Source: Chloroflexia bacterium | GTDB lineage: Bacteria > Chloroflexota > Chloroflexia > Thermomicrobiales > UBA6265 | Assembly (NCBI GenBank): GCA_013694885.1 | Contig: JACDBO010000343.1 | Location: 1 to 17,493 of the forward strand | Length of the DNA stretch: 17,493 bases | Reading direction: 5' to 3' | In this document: piece after piece, positions 7,320 through 15,023 of the stretch | Layout of the letters: each line of letters starts with the position of its first letter | Numbering within the stretch: the first letter of the stretch is position 1 | The notes under the pieces: generated by a model | Told to the model about the DNA's origin: nothing | Databases searched by the model: none | What the model saw: only the letters and a program-made list of their open reading frames with translations | Translations under genes and position numbers: made by a program

Positions 7320-7921
7320 CCCTCTCTAGCCGCTTTGATGATGCTTTGATCTATGCCCGGCAACTCCACGCCACTCAGGTGCGCAAAGGCACGACCATTC
7401 CTTATTTCGCGCATCAGTTGGCGGTTACCTCGATCGCGCTTGAGCACGGCGGAGGAGAGGATGAATCAATCGCGGCCCTGCTCCACGACGCGATTGAGGA
7501 TCAGGGTGGACCCGCCACGCGTGCGGAAATCCGTGACCGGTTTGGTGACAATGTCGTTGCCATCGTCGATGGATGTACGGACGCCGAGACAATCCCGAAG
7601 CCTCCCTGGCGAGAGCGCAAGGAGGATTACGTCGCGCATATCGCCGTGTCCTCCCCGGCGGTTCGTCTAGTTTCCGCTGCTGACAAGCTGCACAACGCGC
7701 GCTCGATACTCGCTGATTACCGACAACTAGGCGAAGCGCTCTGGAGCCGGTTCAACGGTGGGCGAGAAGGCACTCTCTGGTACTACAGAGCGTTGGTTGA
7801 TGTGTTTCGCTCAGTTGAGTCCAGCCGATTAGTGGACGAGCTTGATCGGACGGTCAGTGAGCTGGAGCGACTGGTGACTCGAGAGAACGATGCTCACGTC
7901 GGAACGCCATATGAACTCTAA
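7316..7921 (+). CDS. HD-domain phosphohydrolase, RelA/SpoT hydrolase (MESH1-like) family
   Basis: A 201-aa stand-alone HD protein resembling the hydrolase half of RelA/SpoT; likely a metal-dependent phosphohydrolase on (p)ppGpp or a related nucleotide. Metal-ligand motifs in order: H33 in YFAHQLAV, H57-D58 followed by E61-D62 in LLHDAIEDQ, and D123 in SAADKLHNARSI. The opening HATQVRKGTTIPY segment is the family's typical first helix. There is no synthetase or ACT/TGS domain. The start chosen is ATG 7316, with AGGTGG just upstream; the frame is open further back to 7265 but without support. It follows the small ORF with a 4-nt overlap and faces the 8390-8788 gene. Whether it hydrolyses ppGpp is inference. 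Confidence 0.88.
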   Translation: MTLSSRFDDALIYARQLHATQVRKGTTIPYFAHQLAVTSIALEHGGGEDESIAALLHDAIEDQGGPATRAEIRDRFGDNVVAIVDGCTDAETIPKPPWRERKEDYVAHIAVSSPAVRLVSAADKLHNARSILADYRQLGEALWSRFNGGREGTLWYYRALVDVFRSVESSRLVDELDRTVSELERLVTRENDAHVGTPYEL

Positions 7922-8389
7922 AAGGTTAGAGCTCATCGCGAAGCGGTCGCGGCAAACGATGTACCCGATCACAAGGTGCGAACCTTCCCTCGCGAGTACC
8001 TCACGTTGCTCTTGCAGACAGTAGCGGGGGCGACACCCGAATGTCCGAAGGTAGATGAATGTCAGAAGATAGTTCCGTAGCGCCGCCGGTATTCGCATTC
8101 CGAATCACCCTTCAATCCATCAAGGTGATGTGCCCCCAACGAGGTCGCCCAGAAGGAACAAGGAATCAGCGGCAGTGAGTCTGAAACGGCGAGCCGCGGC
8201 AGTTCGACCGCGGTGACATTCCAACAGGTGAGCCAATAAACTGCTGCGGGGTGAACGGCATCTGCTCTGCCGCTCGTCCGGTACAACAGGTTCTTTTCAA
8301 CTCGTTGTTTGCCCGTTCCCCAGCCGCGGTCCCTTCTCGATCGGTTCGCGGAAAGAAATGACCGTCCGGATGTGTGGGCTTTGGACTCA
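7922..8389. other. Convergent intergenic region, no gene recognised
   Basis: About 470 nt between the convergent HD gene and the 8390-8788 gene. ORFs of 60-130 codons occur here on the minus strand, but they lack ribosome binding sites and family resemblance. Two small hairpins are visible: CCGCGG at 8194-8199 with CCGCGG at 8208-8213, and CGCGA/TCGCG near 7937-7951. Neither is followed by a T-run, so terminators are only possible. This may be the eroded remains of older genes. Confidence 0.5.
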
Positions 8390-8788
8390 CTATTGGTCCT
8401 GTGGAGTTGGCGCCGGGATGCCGTCCAGGAATATGCGTACCGGGTTGGAGGCACCTTTGCGACCCTTTATCCTCCCCACGCTCTTGCCGATGACATCGAG
8501 TTCCGCGGCGGAGCGACCATCAAAACACCATCGGTTCCCGTCCGCTGGGCGCCACCGCTCGATGCGGTAGGCGCCACGAACGACGCCGTTCGATACGCCC
8601 AGAGCATAAAAGGCACGCTCCCGCGCTTCATTGCCAATGATCCAACTGCATCGAGTCGCCTGGTAGACATCCTCGGCGGTCGATGAGTCGTGCCGGAGCG
8701 ATTTGTTGATCATAAAGATCACCGTCGGCTCGTCGATGGCCGGTATTGGCGCCCCGCCTTCTCCATACTCTCGCGAACGATCAGACAT
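8390..8788 (-). CDS. Conserved-looking 132-aa protein of unnamed family
   Basis: Not assignable to a named family with certainty. A near-perfect AGGAGG lies six bases before ATG 8788, the best ribosome binding site in this stretch. The protein has a short polar N-terminus, then a compact alpha/beta-looking core. Landmarks are FMINKSLR (25-32), EDVYQATRCSW (39-49), ERAFYALGVSNGVVRGAYRI (57-76), then W79-R80-P81, RWCFDG (86-91), GKSV (101-104) and NPVRIF (115-120). This order (Y..TR..W, then V..G.V...Y.I..W.P, then F.G, then G.SV, then NP) recalls a widespread set of small proteins and domains often found near nucleic-acid or defence genes; I recall this from similar sequences and cannot verify it. 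No catalytic triad is evident. It stands alone, convergent with the HD gene. Confidence 0.75.
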   Translation of the reverse strand: MSDRSREYGEGGAPIPAIDEPTVIFMINKSLRHDSSTAEDVYQATRCSWIIGNEARERAFYALGVSNGVVRGAYRIERWRPADGNRWCFDGRSAAELDVIGKSVGRIKGRKGASNPVRIFLDGIPAPTPQDQ

Positions 8789-9162
8789 ACAGTTCCTCCT
8801 AATCGCCGGTCCGTTCGTAGAGTTCCATTATCTCTGATCGCCGTGGGAACGACACGAAGTTGAGACGCTTCGTCCTGCAACGATGGGGTAGGGCCGCAGG
8901 GTACTGTGAAGATACGGTCAGGTACGGCATCATCGGGCGGACACCACTGCATCACAGGGATCGTACGCCTCGTGGTTATTCGCCAACGCGGTGAGCCATC
9001 GGGCAGTGGCGACTGAGGCGACGGAGGTCGGGATCGAAGTCACCCAACCACGATCGCCTGCGCGACACCCTGGGCGCTGACCATCCACCCCAAGCCCCCA
9101 CACACCCGCCGCACGACTCAAAAGCCGCGAACCTCAGCAGGGGGACTGTGCCTCCCACCTCT
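8789..9162. other. Divergent gap between the 132-aa gene and the arsR-type operon
   Basis: About 370 nt. Near the minus-strand gene a GATAAT at 8832-8827 (reading minus) could be its -10 box, without a clear -35 element. The rest, 8860-9160, shows only short ORFs without ribosome binding sites, and no RNA gene that I can recognise. Confidence 0.45.
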
Positions 9163-9190
9163 TGATTAGGATGTACTAACCGGGTAGATT
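9163..9190 (+). promoter_or_regulatory. Candidate promoter and dyad operator of the arsR-MFS operon
   Basis: TTGATT at 9163-9168 and TAGATT at 9185-9190 are separated by 16 nt and precede the repressor start by about 40 nt. Overlapping the spacer is a short dyad, TTAG at 9167-9170 and CTAA at 9177-9180, six bases apart. A dyad between -35 and -10 is where an autoregulating ArsR-type repressor would bind. Confidence 0.4.
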
Positions 9191-9230
9191 ATGCGACTTT
9201 ATCCCCGACACGCGAGGAGGAGGTCGCATC

Positions 9231-9848
9231 GTGAGCACGCCCGAATCTCCGGAACCGTTCGAACCTATTCCTTTCCAGGTCGTCCGCGAGCCGCGGCAAC
9301 TCAAGGCGTTTACGGACCCCCTGCGTCTCCGCGCCCTCCGCCTGCTCAAGGAGCGGGCAGCGACCAACGGGCAGGTGGCCGCCGCGCTGGACGAGCCGCC
9401 AGCCAAGATCCTCCACCACATCCGGTTCCTGCTCGACGTGGGGCTGATCCGGTTGGTCGAGCAGCGCATCACCGGCGGCAACGTCGAGAAATACTATCGA
9501 GCCACCGCCCGCCTCTACGGCTTTCGCCCCGGCGAGGACGAGTCCGCTGGAGTTATCGGCCCCTTGCTGGAGGCGACCCTGCAGGAGGTGATGGCCAGCG
9601 AAACGACCTGGCCCGATCAGCCCAGGGAGTGGGAAGCGCGTCGGCTGCGGCTCCCTCCGGGGCGCCTGGCGGAGTTCGAGCAGCGTCTGCAGGAGCTGAT
9701 CGGCGAGTTCTGGGGGGGACCCGATGCGGACGCCAACGACCCCGACGACCCCGACCGTTGGCACCTGCCCGACGAGGACCCGGACGCGCCGATCACGTGC
9801 TTCACCGTCGTCCTGTATCGCGCTCCCTCCGAGCCACCCGAGTCATGA
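9231..9848 (+). CDS. ArsR-family winged-helix transcriptional regulator
   Basis: A 205-aa DNA-binding regulator. The N-terminal 25-95 segment is an ArsR/HTH_20 winged helix: FTDPLRLRALRLL leads into it, the recognition helix is around PAKILHHIRFLLDVGLI (57-73), and the wing is VEQRITGGNVEKYYRAT (76-92). The C-terminal 100 residues are helical, then strongly acidic and Pro-rich (DANDPDDPDRWHLPDEDPD), and end in a hydrophobic strand; they may sense a ligand or dimerise. There is no clustered Cys/His metal site, so a metal sensor role is unlikely. The start is GTG 9231, behind GGAGGAGG. The stop overlaps the MFS start by 4 nt, so it most probably controls its own operon and exporter. Confidence 0.88.
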   Translation: MSTPESPEPFEPIPFQVVREPRQLKAFTDPLRLRALRLLKERAATNGQVAAALDEPPAKILHHIRFLLDVGLIRLVEQRITGGNVEKYYRATARLYGFRPGEDESAGVIGPLLEATLQEVMASETTWPDQPREWEARRLRLPPGRLAEFEQRLQELIGEFWGGPDADANDPDDPDRWHLPDEDPDAPITCFTVVLYRAPSEPPES

Positions 9849-11110
9849 TTGGGCAGATGGCGACCGCCGGCGCGGACCGGCGCAACCGGCTCCCCCTGTT
9901 CGCCTTATTGGCCGCCAACGCGGTCTCGACGTTCGGGAACGCGCTGACGATTGTGGCGCTGCCGTGGTTCGTGCTGGCGACGACCGGCAGCGCAACCAAG
10001 ACCGGTCTCACCGGCTTCTTCCTCTTGCTGCCGGGCTTGCTGGCCGGTGTCTTCGGTGGCGTCGTCGTCGACCGGCTCGGGTTCAAGCGGGCCAGCATCT
10101 TCGCCGACGCGGTGAGCGGGATCGGCGTGGCGCTGATCCCACTCCTGTACCACACCGTCGGACTCGCCTTCTGGCAACTCCTCGCGCTCGTCTTCCTCGG
10201 CGCGCTGCTCGACGTACCCGGGCTGACCGCCCGCCGCTCGCTGCTCCCCGAGTTGGCGACGCTGGCCGATGTGCGGCTGGAGCGGGTCAACGCCGCCTAC
10301 GAGGCCAACAACCAACTCGCCTTCCTGCTCGGCCCACCGATCGCCGGTCTCCTGATCGCGACGATGGGGCCGACTAACGTCCTCTGGCTGGACGCCGCCA
10401 CCTTCGCCGTCTCCGTCGTCGCCATCGCGGTCGCCGTTCCCGGCCTCGCGGGAGCGGTGGCGCCCGCCGCTGGCCGCTATCTGGCCGAGGTCATGAAGGG
10501 CCTGCGCTTCCTCCGGCAAGACCGGGTGCTGCTTGCGCTCGCGGCCGGCATCGGCGTGAGCAACTTCTTCGGCAGCCCGTTATTCGCCGTCATCCTGCCG
10601 GTCTATGGCCAGGAGATACTGGGCAGCGCGACGACGCTCGGGCTGCTGTTCGGGGTGACGGGCGCCGGCTCCCTCGTCGGCACGTTGGCCTACGGCGCGG
10701 TGGGATACAGGCTCCCCCGGCGACTCGTCTGGCTCGTCGGGTTCCTCGTCATGCCCCTCCAGATCTGGGTGCTCTTGCTCGAACCGTCCGTAGCGGTGCT
10801 GGCCACGGCGATGGCGATCAGTGGCGTGATGTTGGGGCCGATCAACCCGCTCGCCGTCACCGTCCGGCACGAGCGCATCCCGCCGGAGCTGCGCGGCCGC
10901 GTCTTCTCGACCTTCTCGGCAATCGCGCTGGCCGTCGCCCCGCTCGGCGTCCTCACCAGCGGCTATCTCATCGAGCGGCTCGGCTTCTTCGCCACCCTGC
11001 TGGTCTTCGCGCTCGGCGCGCAGCTCCTCGGCCCCGCGATGCTCTTCGTCCCCGCCCTCCACGACCTCGACCAAACCTTCCAAACCGACCACTCCGGGCG
11101 TCCTGCATAA
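9845..11110 (+). CDS. MFS transporter, MFS_3 (enterobactin-exporter-like) type
   Basis: A 421-aa inner-membrane secondary transporter, probably an exporter. It shows about ten to twelve hydrophobic segments, with MFS motif A between TM2 and TM3 as GGVVVDRLGFKRA (71-83). The LLPELA and NAAYEANNQLAFLLGPPIAGLL segments between TM4 and TM5 are typical of the MFS_3 group, as is RGRVFSTFSA in the second half. ATG 9845 lies inside the repressor stop (ATGA), so translation is coupled. The frame is open upstream across the whole repressor gene, but that part is antisense-free shadow in another frame. The substrate cannot be named; co-expression with an ArsR-type repressor suggests inducible efflux. 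Confidence 0.92.
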   Translation: MIGQMATAGADRRNRLPLFALLAANAVSTFGNALTIVALPWFVLATTGSATKTGLTGFFLLLPGLLAGVFGGVVVDRLGFKRASIFADAVSGIGVALIPLLYHTVGLAFWQLLALVFLGALLDVPGLTARRSLLPELATLADVRLERVNAAYEANNQLAFLLGPPIAGLLIATMGPTNVLWLDAATFAVSVVAIAVAVPGLAGAVAPAAGRYLAEVMKGLRFLRQDRVLLALAAGIGVSNFFGSPLFAVILPVYGQEILGSATTLGLLFGVTGAGSLVGTLAYGAVGYRLPRRLVWLVGFLVMPLQIWVLLLEPSVAVLATAMAISGVMLGPINPLAVTVRHERIPPELRGRVFSTFSAIALAVAPLGVLTSGYLIERLGFFATLLVFALGAQLLGPAMLFVPALHDLDQTFQTDHSGRPA

Positions 11111-11144
11111 CGTCCGAGAGGACTCGCGCTCTGGGCCAAGACGC

Positions 11145-11150
11145 TATCAT
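11145..11150 (+). promoter_or_regulatory. Possible -10 box (TATCAT) before the rhodanese gene
   Basis: TATCAT matches the consensus at five of six positions and lies about 40 nt before the rhodanese GTG, in the 82-nt gap after the first MFS gene. No good -35 accompanies it, so read-through from the upstream operon is equally possible. Confidence 0.25.
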
Positions 11151-11192
11151 GCCCCGACGCGGAGCATCCACCAGCGAGTCAAGGAGCGCAAC

Positions 11193-12176
11193 GTGAAGAA
11201 TGACGAGGTGAAACAGGCACGCACGATCACGCGCCGCGAGACCTTCCAGCGAGGATTGACCCTTAGCGCGGGACTCGCGCTCGGCGCGGGCATTCGCCCC
11301 ACCGCCGCCCAATCAACGCCCGTGGTGACGCCGGTCGCGGCTACGGACTTTGCCCGGCCCCAGGCGCTGATCGACGCGCCGACGCTGATGACCCTCGAGG
11401 GCGACCCGGCGCGAACCATGCTCGCGCTGATGCCGGCCGACGAGTTCGCCGCCGGGCACATTGCCGGCTCAGTGCAGGTCGACTGGCCGGCGATGGAGAT
11501 CACGGACACCTCGGATGCGTCCGTGGCTCACTGGCGCGAGGCGATGACCCGGCTTCTCACTGGGCTCGGGGCGTCGACAGTTCGGGCCGTGGTGAGCTGC
11601 GACGGCGGCTCGCTCTTCGCGACGCGCCCGTGGTGGGTGTTGCACTACCTCGGACACACTACCGTCCACGTCCTCAACGGCGGCCTCCCCGCCTGGCGCG
11701 CCGCGGGCGGTGAGGCGGAGACCGGCGCCGTTGCCACGCCCACCGCCAGCCCGACCGCGACGCCGATCGCGAACCCGCTGGCTCCCGCGACACTTCGACC
11801 GGAGGCGCTGGCGCCCCTCGACGAGATCCGAACGAATCTCGACGACCCCAACGTCGTTCTCGTGGACGCACGCACACCGGAGGAGTACGCCGAGGGCCAC
11901 ATCCCCGGCGCCGTCAACGTCAACTACCCCCGCAACGCCCAGCCCGATCCGCCCCGTTTCTGGCGGCCACAAGACGAGCTGCGGGCGATCTACGCCGAGG
12001 TTGGGGTCACCCCGGACAAGCGGGTGATCCCCTACTGCACGACGGGCGTCCGCTCATCGGTGACGTTCTTCTCACTCCATCTCATCGGTTATGACAACGT
12101 AGGACTCTACACCGGCTCCTGGGCCGAGTGGAGCAGCCACCCCGACCTGCCGATCACGACCGGGAACGCGCCGTAG
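11193..12176 (+). CDS. Exported double-rhodanese sulfurtransferase
   Basis: A 327-aa thiosulfate/3-mercaptopyruvate-sulfurtransferase-like protein. The N-terminus has a Tat-like signal: TRRETF, then a hydrophobic stretch GLTLSAGLALGAG and a probable cleavage near TAAQS (37-41). The RR is followed by two residues before Phe, so the match is imperfect. Two rhodanese domains follow. The first (about 56-175) contains EFAAGHIAGSVQVDW and DGGSLFATRPWW, with C136 just before DGG. The second (about 205-322) contains DARTPEEYAEGHIPGAVNV and the active-site loop CTTGVRS, with C282 as the persulfide cysteine. A Thr/Pro/Ala linker joins them. GTG 11193 follows AAGGAG. It likely moves sulfur outside the membrane; partner unknown. 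The second MFS gene starts six bases after its stop. Confidence 0.9.
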   Translation: MKNDEVKQARTITRRETFQRGLTLSAGLALGAGIRPTAAQSTPVVTPVAATDFARPQALIDAPTLMTLEGDPARTMLALMPADEFAAGHIAGSVQVDWPAMEITDTSDASVAHWREAMTRLLTGLGASTVRAVVSCDGGSLFATRPWWVLHYLGHTTVHVLNGGLPAWRAAGGEAETGAVATPTASPTATPIANPLAPATLRPEALAPLDEIRTNLDDPNVVLVDARTPEEYAEGHIPGAVNVNYPRNAQPDPPRFWRPQDELRAIYAEVGVTPDKRVIPYCTTGVRSSVTFFSLHLIGYDNVGLYTGSWAEWSSHPDLPITTGNAP

Positions 12177-12182
12177 CGACGG

Positions 12183-13454
12183 GTGATGATCGCCACGCTG
12201 CGTCAGCGCGACTTCTTTCTGGCATGGGTCGGTGGGCTGGTGTCCATGATGGGCGACTGGGTGATGTACATTGCCCTCCCCATCTACGTCTACCAGCTCA
12301 CCGACTCGGCCCTGGCGACGAGCGGCATGTTTGTCGCCGCACTCCTGCCGGCGCTCCTGATCGGATCCGTCGCCGGAGTCTTCGTCGACCGGTGGGACCG
12401 CAAGCAGACGATGATTGTCGCCAACCTGCTGTTGGCACTCACGCTGCTGCCGCTGCTGGCCGTCCGCTCCGCGGATGGGGTCTGGGTGGTCTACGCGGTC
12501 GGCTTCGCGCAATCGACGATCAGCCAGTTCTCTCGGCCGGCCGAGGGCGCGTTGCTGCCGCGGCTGGTCAGCGCGGAGCATCTGCTCACCGCCAACTCAC
12601 TCAACTCCCTCAACAACAACCTGGCACGGCTCCTCGGTCCGGCCGTGGGTGGAACCGTGATGGGGCAGTTCGGACTCTCCGCCGTCGTCCTCGTCGACGC
12701 CGTCAGTTTCCTCTTTGCCGCCGGTATGATCGCGCTCATCACCGCGTCAGGACGGGTGACGATAACCGGTGTCGCCGTCATCGGCGATACCGAGCGCGCG
12801 TGGCGCCGCGTCCGGCGCGAATGGCTGGACGGGCTGGCGTTGATCCGACGAGACCGGGCCATCTCCGTCGTGCTCTGCTTGCAGAGCACCGGGTTCCTGG
12901 GCGAGGGCGTCTTCGGCGTCATGTTCGTCATCTGGGTAGGCGAGACACTGGGGGGTGGAGCCCGCGAGCTCGGGTGGTTCATGAGCGCGCAAGCGGTCGG
13001 CGGTCTGGTGGGCGGCACGCTGTTGGGCTACGCCGGCAGCCGGCTCTCCACGGTCCAACTGTTGGGTTTCGGCGGTATCGCGTTCGGACTCCTCGACCTC
13101 GCCCTCTTCAACTTTCCCCTGGTCTTCTCCAGCATCTGGATCGGCATCGCCCTGATCATGCTCGTCGGTGTGCCGGCCATCGGGATCGGGGCCGGGTTCA
13201 CGACGCTGCTGCAGAGCATCGTGCGGGACGACTACCTGGGGCGCGTCTTCGGCGTCATGGGAACCACATCGGCCCTGCTGCGTCTCGTCGGCACCCTGAT
13301 CGCGGGCGCCCTGGGAGGGGTGCTCGGCCCTGTCGTCCTGCTCAACATCCAGGGCGGTTCCTACGTGCTGATGGGCTTGCTCGCGCTCATCATGCTGCCG
13401 GCCGCCCTTGCCGATCTCCAGCGGGGAGCAGCCCGCCCGGACCCGCAAACCTGA
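12183..13454 (+). CDS. MFS transporter, MFS_3 type (second copy)
   Basis: A 423-aa membrane transporter, probably an exporter, distantly related to the 9845-11110 protein. Motif A is GVFVDRWDRKQ (65-75). The family segment between TM4 and TM5 is FSRPAEGALLPRLV followed by NSLNSLNNNLARLLGPAVGGTVM, and the second half has LGRVFGVMGTTSALLRLVG. About ten to twelve hydrophobic segments are visible. The start is GTG 12183 or the adjacent ATG 12186; neither has a strong ribosome binding site, in keeping with coupling to the rhodanese gene six bases upstream. The protein ends with a short charged tail. It may export the same class of compound as the first MFS or a product of the rhodanese step; this is inference from position only. 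Confidence 0.9.
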   Translation: MMIATLRQRDFFLAWVGGLVSMMGDWVMYIALPIYVYQLTDSALATSGMFVAALLPALLIGSVAGVFVDRWDRKQTMIVANLLLALTLLPLLAVRSADGVWVVYAVGFAQSTISQFSRPAEGALLPRLVSAEHLLTANSLNSLNNNLARLLGPAVGGTVMGQFGLSAVVLVDAVSFLFAAGMIALITASGRVTITGVAVIGDTERAWRRVRREWLDGLALIRRDRAISVVLCLQSTGFLGEGVFGVMFVIWVGETLGGGARELGWFMSAQAVGGLVGGTLLGYAGSRLSTVQLLGFGGIAFGLLDLALFNFPLVFSSIWIGIALIMLVGVPAIGIGAGFTTLLQSIVRDDYLGRVFGVMGTTSALLRLVGTLIAGALGGVLGPVVLLNIQGGSYVLMGLLALIMLPAALADLQRGAARPDPQT

Positions 13455-13483
13455 GACGCCCTGCCGTACTACCGTAAGCGAGA

Positions 13484-13512
13484 GGCCCACCGGACGACCG
13501 CCGGTGTCGGCC
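13484..13512. terminator. Possible bidirectional terminator hairpin
   Basis: GGCC-CACCGG at 13484-13493 pairs with CCGGTG at 13501-13506 and, after a two-base bulge, GGCC at 13509-13512; the loop is seven bases. It lies between the convergent MFS gene and the DUF5647-like gene, where a shared terminator is expected. No T-run follows on either strand, so this is a hairpin of uncertain strength. Confidence 0.35.
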
Positions 13513-13580
13513 GCTAAGTGCGAGACCGGCGGGGCCGAGCGCGCAGTCGCTCCAAGTCCTGGTCCGGCCTCGCGAGTCAG

Positions 13581-13826
13581 CTACGCGGGCGGCAACGAAC
13601 GCACGTAGACCAACTTCCCGGCCCTGGCGGCCTTGTCCGCCGCTGCCTGCTCCACCGCGGCTAACTCGGGATCATCTTCGGGCAGAAGATACAAGAATGC
13701 GCCACCTGGGATTTCGTCGGCAATCGCGGGATCAGCAAAGACCATCTGCATAAAGCGACGATACAGCGCCATGTGCGCGCTAATCCGTGCCTGTTGCTCC
13801 GCATCAATCTCTGTTTGAATGCTCAT
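13581..13826 (-). CDS. DUF5647-like small protein, second gene of an overlapping pair
   Basis: An 81-aa acidic protein. It opens with a charged helix (QTEIDAEQQARISAHMALYRRFMQMVF, shown by its Q12 to F30 span), then DPAIADEIPGGAFLYLLPEDDPEL, and ends in KAARAGKLVYVRSLPP. The pattern of a helix, then PEIA-type and IP...FLPEDDPEL, then a basic VYVR strand is what I know from DUF5647 proteins; function is unknown. The start is ATG 13826, overlapping the preceding gene's TGA by 4 nt, with AGGAG six bases upstream. It is last in the minus-strand run. The size, overlap and partner make a toxin-antitoxin-like or regulatory pair possible, but no toxin fold is recognised. Confidence 0.72.
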   Translation of the reverse strand: MSIQTEIDAEQQARISAHMALYRRFMQMVFADPAIADEIPGGAFLYLLPEDDPELAAVEQAAADKAARAGKLVYVRSLPPA

Positions 13827-14167
13827 CCGCGGCTCCTGAGGAGGAAATCCTGGCGATAGCGTGGCCAGTTCTGCTCGATATCCGCGACTGCGAAACCAAA
13901 CGCTTCGCTAAAGGTGAAATGCTCAGGTAACCAACTCTTGCGGACCGTGCGTCCCCGCACATCGAGGAGATCACGGTGGGCCCGGTGGTGGCTCCCATCA
14001 TAGCGCACGACGGCAACGTGTTCATGGGACAACTCGGATGTCGGTGTCTCATACTGAACCACGAAGTCAGTCAGAATCCCGCGCTCTGTATTGATCCGCA
14101 CCTGGATACGTTCTCCATCCATATCTCCAGGAACGAGCGGGCGAAAGTGGTCGTCTTGCCACGGCAT
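13823..14167 (-). CDS. Small protein of the DUF7718 type, first gene of the pair
   Basis: A 114-aa soluble protein of unknown function. Its core reads ILTDFVVQYET, then VVRYDGSHHRAHRDLLDVRG (54-73) and ends FGFAVADIEQNWPRYRQDFLL. The layout of FVVQ strand, VRYD..H...HRD and a final A..DI..NW..Y...F helix matches small proteins that I associate with DUF7718 and that pair with DUF5647-like genes; this is recall, not a search. Several His and Asp residues in the YDGSHHRAHRD stretch could bind metal. ATG 14167 follows AGGGGTGA. The gene begins 10 nt after the lipoate-ligase stop and overlaps the next gene by 4 nt, so it rides on the same transcript. Confidence 0.72.
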   Translation of the reverse strand: MPWQDDHFRPLVPGDMDGERIQVRINTERGILTDFVVQYETPTSELSHEHVAVVRYDGSHHRAHRDLLDVRGRTVRKSWLPEHFTFSEAFGFAVADIEQNWPRYRQDFLLRSRG

Positions 14168-14177
14168 ACCATCACCC

Positions 14178-15023
14178 CTATGGCAGGAAGTAGAGCCACT
14201 CGGGGGTGGAAAAACGCTCGTCGACGAGGCGTTTGGCTTCGGCGAGCTCGTCGGCGGTGATCTGGTCGTCGCGCAGACCGAAGCGGGCCCGAAAGTGGCC
14301 GATGAGGTGGTGGATGATCACGTCGCGGTCGAGCGCGGTCTGCTGGCGCAGCGGACCGACCCGCCGCTCGGCCGAGGTGACGCCCTTGTCGCTCAGCTTC
14401 TCCTGACCGATCCGCAGCACCTTGGTCAGCAGGTCAATGTTCATCTGGTAGGCCATCGTCGTGTGATGGAGCACCGCGTCGCCGCGCCGCGCCTGGGCGG
14501 CGCCGCCGACCTTGCCGCCGGTCGAGGTGATGTCGTTGAGCGGCGCGTACCACGCGTCGACGCCGAGTTCGCGCAGGGCGTCGATGACCCAGGCGTCGAA
14601 GAAGGCGTACGACTCCGCAAAGGTCATCCCGGCGACCATCGCCTCCGGCGCGAAGATCGAGTAGGTGATCGCCCCCTCCGGCTCGATGAACTTCGCGCCG
14701 CCGCCGCTGATCCGCCGCACGAGCTGGACGCCGTTCGCGCGCATCGCCTCCTCGTCGACCTCGTTGCGGACCGACTGGAAGCGGCCGAGCACGACGCACG
14801 AGTCGCTCCACCCCCAGAACCGGATCGTCGGTGGCCGCTCGCCGCGCCCGACGCGCAGCGTCAGCACCTCGTCGAGGGCCATGTTGAGCAGCGGCGGTGT
14901 CGGCTCCGGCGGAATCAGCTGCCACTCGTACCGCTTCCAGCGCGCCTCGCGCTCCGCCGGCAGACCGCCCGTCAACTCATCGAGCAGGTGCGTCTGGACA
15001 CCGTGCGGCCGCTCGTCACTCAT
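14178..15023 (-). CDS. lplA: Lipoate-protein ligase A, catalytic subunit
   Basis: A 281-aa enzyme of the BPL/LplA/LipB fold that activates lipoate with ATP and attaches it to lysines of E2 and GcvH domains. The hallmarks are present: RRISGGGAKF (R103 to G109 is the lipoyl-binding loop), ITYSIFAP after it, N163-D164-I165, and the catalytic lysine K171 in GKVGGAAQ, then AVLHHTTMAY. The C-terminal accessory domain found fused in E. coli LplA is absent here and is encoded by the gene just upstream. ATG 15023 overlaps that gene's TGA by 4 nt and has GAGGAGGA six bases before it. The first about 30 residues are extra to the fold; a later start is possible but unsupported. Confidence 0.92.
   Translation of the reverse strand: MSDERPHGVQTHLLDELTGGLPAEREARWKRYEWQLIPPEPTPPLLNMALDEVLTLRVGRGERPPTIRFWGWSDSCVVLGRFQSVRNEVDEEAMRANGVQLVRRISGGGAKFIEPEGAITYSIFAPEAMVAGMTFAESYAFFDAWVIDALRELGVDAWYAPLNDITSTGGKVGGAAQARRGDAVLHHTTMAYQMNIDLLTKVLRIGQEKLSDKGVTSAERRVGPLRQQTALDRDVIIHHLIGHFRARFGLRDDQITADELAEAKRLVDERFSTPEWLYFLP

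Noticed and set aside
7829..8454. Minus-strand ORFs (90 and 130 codons) in the convergent gap
   Set aside because: No ribosome binding sites, no recognisable domains, and one overlaps the end of the well-supported HD gene.
8309..8686. Plus-strand 125-codon ORF
   Set aside because: Antisense to the 8390-8788 gene, which has a near-perfect ribosome binding site and family-like motifs.
9191..9844. Upstream extension of the first MFS frame across the repressor gene
   Set aside because: Translation there is Arg/Pro-rich shadow; the ArsR frame is the real one, and MFS homology begins after ATG 9845.
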